Below are positions 1-9,636 of a stretch of DNA of 64,000 nt, one piece after another. Below the pieces are notes generated by a model. It made no database searches. It had not been told where the DNA came from and worked only from the letters and a program-made list of their open reading frames with translations. Within the stretch, counting starts at the first letter, position 1, and every line of letters starts with the position of its first letter. The stretch is from positions 1,984,001 to 2,048,000 of the forward strand of contig JAUCEF010000005.1 in assembly GCA_033558025.1 (NCBI GenBank), read 5' to 3'. Origin of the DNA: Phytophthora sp. 'mugwort' (lineage: Eukaryota > Oomycota > Peronosporomycetes > Peronosporales > Peronosporaceae). The position numbers were made by a program, and so were the translations under genes.

Positions 1-1569
1 AAGTATACGACACCTTCACTGATAATTTACTTCGGCAATGTTCCAGCCCCCATTTTTTATTCTCTTGATGTGCTATCGCCTCACGCTATAAGTTGTTGAC
101 CTTGCTAGAAATAGGTATAAAATAGTATCGGGTTCCCTGCCCCCCCCGCACAGTTAAGGATTTACATTTTCAAAGTCATATTTAAAGAGGATAGTATCTA
201 AATAATAAGCTAGAAAAACACTCAATCGATTCAGCAGTCAAATCCGCTTCCATCCGGCTAGTAAAAATGTTTTTACAAATGATCCCCTGGATGGAAGCAC
301 TTTTTCAATGAGCGAAAGCTCAATGTGTACACGGCGTGTGGGAGACCTGAAGGTACCAGGAGATAGTGGATACTGCTTTTTCGTTGGTATGCGCAAATCG
401 CGATTTGGAACTAGGTTCCGTGGCTGCTTTAGGGACATGTCGCGCTGGCTGGTGCTGGTTTTCGGTCTGGTTCTCAGGCTAGGGAAAGGGTTCAGACGTC
501 TTTTGAGAGGCTCGTTACAACATTGGTTAGGGTAAATTGTGTGTAACAACAAAAACTCGGGAATTTGAGAAGTGCTCGGGTCCCTGAGCTTTGTGCATGG
601 CTGACCGTCTGACAACTAGTCACTCCAGCTTACAATTCCTCTTTTCAAAGCCTTCTGTTTCTTAGCCCCCGCGGTGCTCACACTTCGAGCTGTCTGTACG
701 TCATTCGGTATCTTGGCGACACACATGCTTTCGCCTTCACTTCAACTGTGCTGGACGAGCCATGCTGCCGACTGCTCGCACGCCACCTCTCAAGGCTGTA
801 GCCTGAATGGTCGTCATGCCGCTACTACAGAGAGCAGGAGCGGCGTCTTCGCTTCCCAGAATGTTTGGTCGCTGCACTGGCACGCTAAAGGCGTAGCACT
901 CAGCGCTGCTTCACCCGGAGTTGCGAGCTGCATGCCGCCACGCTGGGGGCACAGGTCTAAATGTCGTTGTAGCTGGCTGTGTCTGATAACGCAGCAGCGC
1001 TCATGGCAGGCACAAGCAGCGAGAAGCCAAGCCCCGCGTTGTCGAAGGACGACGATGAGAGCTGGGCATGAAAATGAACGGCCGATATTATATTGGTGAT
1101 GCGGAGCTGCTGCTTATTTGGAACTGCCAGCAGCTCGATCGCGCATTACCAGCCAGAACCAGAAGGGCTCTGGTTTCTGACTGGTCGCCATCCCTAGCCC
1201 CACAGGCAACTAGCACCAACCAGCGCGAGAAGCCTATTAGGGGGGGGGGGTCGGAGTACAAACGAGCAAAATCAAAATGGGCATTGAAATGAGTTGAGGG
1301 TCGAGGTAGAATACCTGCTTTTATTATTATTATCTTTTTACCGAGCTCTACCGGTACCGCTAATTCTCGAACTTCTCTGATGAGAACTCAGCGTGGCTGC
1401 GCGGTGAGCTTGCCTCTGGTTCGCAGCGTTGTGGGTGGAACGGCACACGAAGATGCGCAGCCATCGACCTCTTAAGACACAAGGCCACGCCAAGACTCTG
1501 CTAATGCTGGCACCAAGCCCCAGCCATCAAACCACCTCGCCTGATCTGGACTGATGAGCGGCTGCGAAC
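1..1569. other. Gene-free AT-variable region
   Basis: I see no recognisable gene here. Short open frames exist (for example 674-1099 plus), but they have no domain signature, no intron signals and Cys/Ser/His-rich compositions typical of chance frames. The stretch contains homopolymer runs of C (near 140) and G (near 1241-1250), and a TTA-rich tract near 1320. It looks like decayed intergenic or transposon DNA. Confidence 0.5.
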
Positions 1570-2110
1570 GCTTCTTTACATGCGCGTGGTCATCTTTAGG
1601 CCGGTATTCATCAAGACCAACGGTCGAAGACAGCTAACTGTATGTGGCGCAGAGTTCGTCATAGGTTTCAACGAGGAGCATGGCATGGAGGCTGTCGTCG
1701 ATCAGCTGCGGAACGAATTCAGTGCTGCCAACGCGCTGTTCCAGCGGATGCGATCGCCACTGGTAATCGCTCGAAGCCCGTCTCGTACCGTAGCTATTGG
1801 CCTCTCTTACCTGTAGTGGAGTTCTTTGCTGACAAAAAGGGGCTCCGGAACGAAGATTTCGAGCAATCAGAGGCCCTCTACCACCGTTTCTCGTAGCGTC
1901 ATCTGAAGAAGGGAGCAATGCTGGCGAAAGAGATGTAGATGTCAGTGAATGTGAGGATAGGCCCGAATCGGGCGCGACAGACACTCGTATCCCGTCGCAG
2001 TTGAGCCTGAAAAAGAGAGGCATGATCACATGAGGACGAAACAGAAGATGGCGCTCCCAGAAGTGCTTGTCTCAATAGGCTCGATGATTGCCCAAGTAAT
2101 GGCGACACCG
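1570..2110 (+). pseudogene. Unclassified coding relic
   Basis: Several short plus-strand frames read as plausible protein fragments: an acidic stretch around 1820-1895 (ADKKGLRNEDFEQSEALYHR) and a hydrophilic one around 1905-2030 (motif GERDVDVSECEDRPESG). They lie in different frames and are broken by stops. This pattern fits a decayed transposon or gene fragment. I do not recognise the family. The neighbouring Harbinger relic makes a transposon origin plausible, but that is inference. Confidence 0.25.
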
Positions 2111-2250
2111 GACCGGCTCAGGATCAACTAAACGTTGCCCATATGCCCACTGAAATTTAATAAACACAACATCAAGTCGTGTCTGCTCTTCAGCAGTCAG
2201 CTAACGTGAACGCCCAGCTTCTTGACTCTTTCAAGAGTAAGATGGGATAG

Positions 2251-3334
2251 TTAGACAGCTAAATACTCGGTATATAGCTTGTCTCCAATTCTTTCACGCT
2301 TTGCATGTCCTCCAACATCACTTGATATTATGTCAGCTTCCTCATCGACTAAATGAAGCAGCATCCAGATTTCAATCTTGCAATCTATGCTGTCCTTGAA
2401 TTCGATAAGCCCATTATGTAGCACTAGCGTGGCAACTATTATCCGAGCCACGTACTCTGGAGATTGCAGTAGAGGATGCTTGTAAATACAAAATACCCCT
2501 ATGAAACGCCCGAATGAACGCTTCACCACTATAGCGTGCGGCTGTGCACGTAATTGTAACGGTTATTTCTCATGGACATGACATGCCATACACGAGAATT
2601 GGATAATGAGTCATGATCGGCTTGTCAACTTGTAGCCGCAATCACCGAGGTAATGTGCACCCCATGGGGGGGGGACTCAAAAAGAGCTGCTGCCCAAATC
2701 GAGAACGTTTAAGAAGTGACTAGTCGTTCTGTGGCCCATCGCGAATCGAAAACGCTCTAAATCGTAGCTGGTTGTCGAACAGCCAGGACGTTGAAGGCAG
2801 TAGAACCTTTTTTGCAATAGAAGCCGTCAAAATCTTCAGAGCGCTTGATTTTAATGTGGGTCCCATCTACTGCCCCCCCCCCCCTTCGCCGCGCCAGGAA
2901 ACCCGAGCATTTCTGTAAATCCAGCCATCACTCCCGCCAATTCTTCAGCTGAAGAAGGCAGCAGTACTGTCTCCGACCAGAAAGAGGTCACCATTGCACG
3001 ACTTGCCTGATATAGAGCAGCGCTTGTATTTTGCCAGCACCAACGATCTGACTGGAGTCATACGCAGATCCACCTGAGTAACGTAGTAGAGAGCGACAGC
3101 TACCCTGTCCGTGATTGTGAAGTGAGCGTTATAGCGCGGGCCTGGACGAGCACGTGACCACCGCATCTCCACGCGAGCCACGATCGCGAGGAAGGTCGCA
3201 AAAGCTGGATCAGCTAGAACGCGCTGCCAGGTTGTGCTTCGCACAGAGAAGCGGCGAGATGGCTTCCTGGGCCAACGACGTTTGTGGCTAGCGAGACTTT
3301 CCACAGCAGCGAAGACGATGAAGAGCGCAGCCAA
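2251..3334 (-). pseudogene. Decayed PIF/Harbinger transposase
   Basis: Read on the minus strand, 2945-3334 resembles the N-terminal part of a Harbinger (DDE_Tnp_4) transposase. It has an ITDRVAVALYYVTQ helix ahead of the expected catalytic region. Between about 2880 and 2530 lie broken fragments resembling the DDE core: HIKIKRSEDFDGFYCKKG, then YLGDCGY, which matches the family's L-G-D-x-G-Y block. The frame 2251-2529 supplies the C-terminal helix block VKRSFGRFIGVFC followed by a VATLVLHNGLIEF segment, matching the usual R-x-F-G-R-x-K...LHN signature. Stops, frame changes and C/G homopolymers separate these pieces, so the element is dead. No terminal repeats were found by eye. The family call rests on the GDxGY and FGR...LHN motifs. 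Confidence 0.65.
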
Positions 3335-4050
3335 GCTTTTCTACCGGCGGAAAAAAGCGTATATCGTTCTTTGTGGATCTCTTTTTCAAGAAGAGAGAGA
3401 GTAAATTGCCCGATTGGGGACTCCTCGTTTGAAACCTACTCCTAGCCCATCTGCTTTCCTTTTCCAATCTGCTGATTAAGCCCCCCAGTAAACGCGTGGC
3501 TCCTGCGGGAGGAATATGACGCGTGTCCGGACGGGCAGCACGCAGAAGCGCCCCCTCCCTGCCGATCGGAACGACAGCAGCGAGGAAGAGGTATCAGACG
3601 TGTCTGAGTGCTCGCCGCTGGATGAGTGGGTACCATCACCGAGCCCCAGTGATGCTGAGACAACAAGCAGCGCCAATGATTTAGGCAAGGAGCGGATGAG
3701 GTCGCTCCACCGCCTCGAGCGATCCAGTTCCATCGTGGGAGGCCTTGAAGGCCTACCTGGCCGTGTATCAAGCGCAGTCGTTCCAGGTAATTCTTCGTTT
3801 ATGTATCTTGCATTTTGAGCTATTCGAACAGTCCTATACGTTCGATAGTTCTTCCATGCTAGGATAAATACTACAGAGGCAGAGCGTAACGGAATTATCG
3901 ATCGGACAAAGTCAAAGGCAGCCAAAATTCCGGAAGGGTGGGAGCAGTACGCCAAGCCGTTAGTCTGTACTCACTACGGGAAGTTCAAGTTCAAGGCGAT
4001 CACTAAACGTCCACGACAGGAGAGTCGAGCTAATGGTTGCAATGCGCAGG

Positions 4051-4260
4051 TACAAACCTTTGCATATATATACTGTCGTTGTCGAGGATATTCGGGCTCA
4101 TTTGAGCTTGGTCGGGCTCACTTGAGCTCGGTCAGGCACAGTCGGGCTCGGTAGGGCTCATTCGGGCTTGGTTGGCTTTGTTTTGATCCGGGATCATTCG
4201 GGTAGTGTTTAGGTGTCGTTCTAATATCGACTGCTTTACGATGTGGTGCTTTGTTTCTAG
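4051..4260 (+). repeat. Intron bearing a TCGGGCTCA-type minisatellite (MULE copy 1)
   Basis: The intron runs from GTACAA to TTCTAG. Inside, about 4089-4172, is a degenerate tandem array whose unit resembles TCGGGCTCA with variable TTYGAG/TTCGGG spacers. The flanking coding sequence continues in frame across it. The matching intron of copy 2 (11359-11525) has the same kind of array. Confidence 0.7.
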
Positions 4261-4765
4261 ATTGATACGTGTGTACAAGGTGTCGACAAAACCACCATGA
4301 CCTTTGCCATCAAGATAACGAGGTGCTGTCTCGAGCGCAACCACAGCCTCTCGGAACGTGCTTACAAGAATTACCCTTCAAATCGGCTTTCGCTGGATGA
4401 GATCACGCTACAAACTGTTGACGAGCACCCGGAAAGTTGGTGCCAAGAAAACGAACATTCTGAAGTATATCAATGACAACTCGGAGAGCAATCCGAAACC
4501 TCAAGATGTTCACAAACTGGTCCGGAAGTTGAAAAGTCGGGAGAACGGAAGCGGCCCAACTACCAGCGCAAAGCGACTGAAGAAGTGGATGACGGAGTTC
4601 GGAGATGTGGCCGGAAATGACGGGCGCATTTTCGTTGACAATATCAACAAAAAGGTATGAGAAACATGCCGTTCACTTGCATTTACCGCTATGAATATCT
4701 AACTCTATGTTATAATTTTCGTTTGGCAGAAAGTTGCAACGTGCGTTACGCTGCAGACGAAGCAC

Positions 4766-4862
4766 ATGCGGTCTTTCAACAGTCAACTTTCTTTTTTACA
4801 AAAAGAAATTGACTGTTGAAAGACCGCATTTGTAAAATAAAAAAGTTGTCTGTTGAAAGACC
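4766..4862 (+). repeat. Perfect 21-bp inverted repeat inserted in the transposase
   Basis: Positions 4766-4786 and 4809-4829 are exact reverse complements of 21 bases. The spacer is itself almost palindromic (T-rich then A-rich), so the whole block folds into a hairpin of about 30 bp with a tiny loop. A third partial copy (TTGTCTGTTGAAAGACC) follows at about 4845-4861. In copy 2 the protein runs straight through this point (LFDQFPEVLLIDATHG), so the block is an insertion, probably from a template-switch event. Confidence 0.75.
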
Positions 4863-6397
4863 CTTTGCTGATTGATGCGACCCACGGGACTAATCGATCC
4901 AAGTATAAGGTATTCTCCTTCATGGCACATGACACGTTTGGTGTGATTCAGTTTGCGCAGCACGCATTGCTGCAAAACTTTCAATGACCAACGTTACTGA
5001 CAGACCCTGGGAGAGTTCAATGCAAACAATCCGGCCTGAAAGAAGTTGCGCTGCATGTTGATAGACAATGCATTTTACAGAGATGTCGGTGCTGAGGTAA
5101 GCATTTCCGAACGTCACGATTTTGCTGTGTCAGTTTCATGTCCTGAAGTATCTGAGGGAAGAAATCGCATCCACCGACTACGGGGTTAGCTCGTGGCAGA
5201 AAGAACAGCTACGTGGAGTGATGAACCTGTTGGTCTACACTACTACAGAGGCTGAATACGCGAAGCATTTCCGCTACATGGTACATCTTGCTTCGGTTGG
5301 ATATTCCGTAGGACGGCGGGAGACCCCTGCTGGAAGAACAGCTGAGCGTGAATTATCTTCCAAAGGGCAAGTGTCAAGGTCAGCCGGGAATCGGTTGGGC
5401 TCAGTCGGGCATCAGACGGGTTTGGTTGGACGCATGGCAACTCTAGATTTTAAAAATCAATCTCTCTTGGAGGTGGAAAATCAGTCTTTGCACCCGTTCG
5501 TCGGGTACTTTCGGAAGAACTGGGATAACTGTCGAAAGATGTGGTGTGCACACAAGCGCCAGAGCACGGTGACACTTGGAAATAACATAAACAACAGGTT
5601 GGAGGCTTCGTGGAAACAGTTAAAAGAATGGATGAATTCTTTCGTGTCTGTGGATCGTGTCTGTGGATGAATGCATTGTCTCTGTCATTTATTACCAGAG
5701 TCTGCAAGAACGATGTTTCATGTGTGGATCATCTTTGCATTCGCCTACGAGACAGTGGACCCAAACCATGCACTCAAAGTGAACAAAAGGGTGAACGTGC
5801 ATCACTCTGGATATGACCGTGAGATTAGTCTCGTGACGAATCTTGTCAGCGAGCACGCGTGTGAGCTGATACACGAGCAGTATGTATACGCGCTAGGTCA
5901 AGCCGCTTACGATTTTTACGAGGGAAGCCCTGGCGTCTATTTCACCAAAAGCACGTGTACCGATGATGACACGTTTGATGAACTGAACGCAAAGTATTCC
6001 GTCTCAAAGAGTGACTGGACATGCTCGTGTTTATCCATGAACACTCGCTTGTTGCCATGCCGGCATGTCTTCTACCTCAGAAAATTTCTGAGCAAGGAAT
6101 TAGTGGTCCCGACACAACTACTGAACCCACGTTAGCTGATTTCATCTGTACGATCAGCAGTCGAGTTTGAAGAGGCCCCTGAAAGCTCTATCTCAACTGA
6201 GGCTTTTGCAATCCGGCGGATATTATCGGCAAACGAGCGTCCATGGGACTCAAATATCAATATCAAGTTCCACGAGGCGATGCTTATTGCTAGTGGGATA
6301 TGGTGGGGCTTGGAATGGTGCAGTATCGTGAAGCGATGGTGTATTTACAGGAGGTATCGCGACAGATAAAGAGGGGAAATTTCGCAGTTCTTCGAAT

Positions 6398-7058
6398 GTG
6401 GAAAAATGTGAATCTGAAACAGGGTCGCAGCTTGAAACCGAGCATGATATTCAGGTGATAGAGCTACAGTCTGATTTGTCTCAACCTCCTCCTCGAGTGG
6501 TAGCCACGCAAGCACCTTCACAACCTATCGCGTCCTTAAGCAAGACGGACAATGACACTGCAGTCCAGCCGAGCGACTCGGACAGTCAATCGGGCAGGGG
6601 GAAGTCAATCGGGCCAATCGAGCAGTCAATCGCGCCAATCGGGCCAATCTAATGATCAATCAGGCGTGTCGGGAGGTCATCGGGCGTGCCGGGCAGCTTT
6701 CAGCTCGGTCAAGAAATTGTTGAAGGACGGAAGAGTACGGAGCAACGGGGCGACGTTGGAAGCAGCCAACGAGTATGACTTTTGTGTCAGTAGCCTACCG
6801 AGATCCCCTGGACGACCGAAACAAACAGCTAAAGCAAAGAAAACTGCCCCCAATAGAGCCGTTGCCGCTGCGCAAGGCGACTCAGATATGTTCGCGCCGA
6901 ACTTGAGTCTTGCCAACGTCCAGGATGCTGTAAATAATCAGCCTACCTACGCGCCGGTGGCGGCTCTATTGACAAGTTTCAAGCTGTTCGATTTTGCAAA
7001 GAAACCCAGAGCCCCAATTGCCGCACAAATGCCTCATTGCCGACAGGAAAGCAGGTGA
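6398..7058 (+). pseudogene. Linker region of MULE copy 1, low complexity
   Basis: This stretch lies between the SWIM finger and the ULP1-like domain. It encodes Ser/Gln/Pro-rich and Lys/Pro-rich segments in two frames (6398-6652 and 6552-7058). The DNA at about 6575-6690 is made of repeated TCAATCGGGC(CA) units related to the intron minisatellite. A basic stretch (RPKQTAKAKKTAPN) could be a nuclear localisation signal or DNA-binding tail. Copy 2 lacks most of this region, so it is either an expansion here or a deletion there. Confidence 0.5.
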
Positions 7059-7169
7059 CTCCCATTGGTGCTATCACCCGGATATTTCGAACAGACTTCA
7101 TCGAGAAATGCGATCAAAACGTAATAGTCCTCTAGGAGAAAGACAAGAACGTTGGCCGCGAAAACCTAG

Positions 7170-8020
7170 GTGGGCAGAAAGTGGCAGTGCAGATTATTTG
7201 GTGTTGGCCTTTATTCTACCGTAACACTTGCCGGCATGAAGAAATGGCGCAAGGCCATAAAGAGTGTCCGTCTTGCTGACAAGGTTGTGAAGTGGGTTGG
7301 GACGATCGACTTCACCGTGACGATGCCCAATGCTTACCAGGTCGAGCCAGACCCCGATATACTTCTGAAGCTCAAGTCAATTCCGCTTCTCTCCGTACAG
7401 GTATGATCCACGCATCCCGAATGTTCTGACTCATCACTAATGTGTGCGTGAGTGTGCTGTTGCATACAGGCAGAAGCACTGGAGCTCGTTGACAAAACGG
7501 CATTGGGCGACGACACCGCAATACGCTGATTTCGAGTCGGTTACTGAGAGAGCCGATACAATCGGAGTGGATACATCGATAGCCGGAAACGTGATGAACG
7601 GTTATATGCCCGGTCGATAGTATGTATAGCATTTTATCGGGTTATTGACGAGAAATTTTGATTCCTGTCATCTGTGGCAGGAATCACTGGTGCTGTATCA
7701 TGATGGACCTACAGCTGAAAGATGTGTGCATTTACGACCCAATGATGTCGAGTTATGCAGCAGGCGTTCGTGTGCTTGTCGAACCGTTTGTTGGGCTGCT
7801 ACCAGACTTCGCGCCAAGGAAATACCGAGTCCATCCCTACGTGAGTGACCTTGAAGTGCAAGTCGACAGCTATAACTGTAGAATGTACATGATGATTGCA
7901 TTCGAACAGTTTTCTGGCGCGGAGAAGATGAGTTTGTTGAGTAGAAGGGGCTGCAGTTCTTACGCTATCGGTACCTGTGCATGTGCATTTAATATTCAAC
8001 AAGGTGTCTCTACTTCATAG
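7170..8020 (+). pseudogene. ULP1-like cysteine protease domain of MULE copy 1
   Basis: The first segment (7226-7400, VKWVGTIDFTVTMPNAYQV, ending LKSIPLLSVQ) is shared with copy 2. After a short intron-like gap (7402-7470) come an AEALELVDKTALGDD segment and the protease core: the His motif GRNHWCCIMMDLQ (about 7670-7710), the Asp motif VCIYDPMMSSY (about 7725-7758) and the Cys motif DSYNCRMYMM (about 7865-7894). That His-Asp-Cys order is the ULP1/SENP signature. The usual Gly after the catalytic Cys is Arg here. Known ULP1 enzymes remove SUMO, but in transposons the role is unclear. The frame contains stops upstream, so this copy is probably dead. Confidence 0.65.
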
Positions 8021-8029
8021 CAGATTAAA

Positions 8030-8800
8030 CCCCACTAACGTTATGCTCTTCCATAGCTAAGTGCCTAAGCGTAATGCACTGTCGTTTGGCCGACTCTTGA
8101 CCCTGGGCTGGTGGTCGACGCTCCAAACAGTGCCCGGTTATACTTATACAATTAAGGACTCAGCGCTCGATGATTTTTCCGGCTCTCCATTAGTCGGGCT
8201 CATTCGGGCACCGGAATCGGGCCTAGTTGGGTATACATGACATGTCTCGTGTTACCCATTTAGGCATATATATGTATGACGTGTGCCTTTCAAGAAAGAC
8301 CAACGCGTGGTCATTTTATCAAGGCACTCGTTATTTTAACAGTCTGTAAAAGATGTGACGAGGCATTTTGCCCCGAACATGACCGTCTAGCGCCCGAATA
8401 TGCCCGATTGCAGAAAGAGCCAGGCAATGTCATCACATGACGTTGCCAGAGCAAAGTATACCTGCCCATCCCGTATAGCTGGATACCGCAAGCAGTCGGA
8501 GACGCCTGATTTCTACCCACACACCCATGCACAAGTCATCAACACTGGAAACAAGAACGCATTATGTTGATCGTAGATAAATTGACGATTCTCCTTTGAA
8601 CCGTGCTCCTTCGTACTGAGTATTCTACCCTTAGCTACTCCGCCAAGTACATGTAACTAGGCTACCCCGAGACAGCCATTACAAAACAACAACATATGCA
8701 AGTAGAGGATCAAATTATATTGATGCTGAAGTGAAATTACCGTCGCTAAGTGCACAAACGAAGGTACCTGTATCGCAGATATTGCAGCTCCTTCTTGCTC
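8030..8800. other. Spacer between the two inverted MULE copies
   Basis: No gene was found. At about 8186-8232 there is another short run of TCGGGCTCATTCGGGC-type units, like those in the MULE introns. The rest is AT-moderate DNA without recognisable coding content. The 3' ends of both transposons must lie here, but no clear inverted terminal repeat was seen by eye. Confidence 0.5.
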
Positions 8801-8814
8801 AGCAAGCTAATCTT

Positions 8815-9318
8815 TTCATTCCCGTTGAAAACTTCGAAGGCCAGTAGCATGTACATGCCGCAATTATAGCCTGCCAACTTGCACGCCGAGCTCACAGTTG
8901 TACGGCCGGACACGGTATTTTCTTGGAGATGCGTCCGATAGCATGACTACCAACTTCTCAGCTAGCGGTCGTAAAGAGCCTACATAGGTGGAGTTCATTG
9001 GGTCGTAGATGCAAACATCCTGCAGCAACAGGCTCATCCTAATGGAGCATCAATGATTCCGGCCACGAATGACCGGAATCAATATGGAGTCGCTCGTCAA
9101 ACCATCGAACACATCTGCATCGATTTCACCGGCAAGAAGCCGTTCGTGGCATTGCCTATGACCGACGTATCCACCACAATAACATCTTCGATGGCTACAA
9201 ACAGCTTATGCGTCAACATGTTCACGGTACAACCACCCAGCGAAGATTTACCAACAAGTTCCAATACTTCTGCCTGTATTGAATAATAATTCAGCACATA
9301 TTTGAAACAGATAAACAT
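8815..9318 (-). pseudogene. ULP1-like protease domain of MULE copy 2
   Basis: On the minus strand, AEVLELVGKSSLGGCTV (about 9273-9223) is followed by GRNH and an immediate TGA where copy 1 has Trp (about 9055). The sequence continues in register with LLLQDVCIYDPMNSTYVGSL (about 9028-8970) and the Cys block GYNCGMYMLLAFE (about 8872-8830). The catalytic His, Asp and Cys are thus all visible, including the Gly after Cys that copy 1 lost. The TGA beside the His and further frame changes break the frame. Confidence 0.6.
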
Positions 9319-9636
9319 TTTATGGCAGATGGGTCATACATGCCTGCGCGGAAAGGAGCGGGATTGCCTCGATCTTGGCTATTAGGTCTGGATCCTGCTC
9401 TGTTTTAAAAGGATTGGGCATCGGGATATTGAAATCGATCGAATCAAACCAGCTGACTGCCTTGCGCACATATTGGATGGTCTTCATCGCGTTGTGCCGT
9501 GCCCTCATGACTCGCAGAGTTTCTGTTGAATACACGCCCAATCAAATTATTTCCCACAGCAACAGCAACTTGCCCTTCTTCTAAATTCCGTCCACTTGAG
9601 TCCTTGTGTTTCTTCTGGGGTGCTGTGACTTAGGCG

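Larger units (their letters stand above)
3516..6135 (+). pseudogene. MULE/FAR1-like transposase with SWIM zinc finger, copy 1
   Basis: This is the catalytic part of copy 1. Exon 1 starts at the ATG at 3516. A second exon begins after a TAG near 3864 with NTTEAERNGIIDRTKSK, matching copy 2's NTTVAERNSKIDKNNSK. The intron 4051-4260 (GTACAA...TTCTAG) rejoins at IDTCVQGVDK. The DDE block LLIDATHGTNRSKYKVF lies near 4862-4920. A LKYLREEIASTDYGVSSW stretch lies at 5140-5200, and the W-x-N-x-x-C block (FRKNWDNCRKMW) at 5506-5550. The SWIM motif reads CSCLSMN...LPCRHVFY near 6020-6075 and keeps CxC...CxH. In a working element this protein would cut and move the transposon DNA. Here the frame is broken several times, so it should be inactive. 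Confidence 0.7.
3516..8020 (+). mobile_element. MULE-type transposon, copy 1, with ULP1-like protease (degenerate)
   Basis: This is a long, decayed Mutator-like element on the plus strand. From start to end I see a Ser/Asp-rich N-terminus (3516-3786) and a zinc-finger/FAR1-like segment (about 3865-4050, with IPEGWEQYAKPL). A 210-base intron (4051-4260) follows, then the rest of the DNA-binding region, a DDE transposase core, a SWIM zinc finger near 6016-6090, a low-complexity linker and a ULP1-like cysteine protease (7640-8020). Copy 2 on the minus strand (about 8800-11740) has the same order and similar sequence, which supports reading these fragments as one gene. Breaks include an inserted inverted repeat (4766-4862), a 13-base tandem duplication (5643-5668) and several in-frame stops. 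Terminal inverted repeats were not found, so the true ends are unknown. Confidence 0.7.

Noticed and set aside
674..1099. 141-codon plus-strand frame
   Set aside because: Rich in Cys, Ser, His and Trp with no domain, no splice signals and no good context; probably chance.
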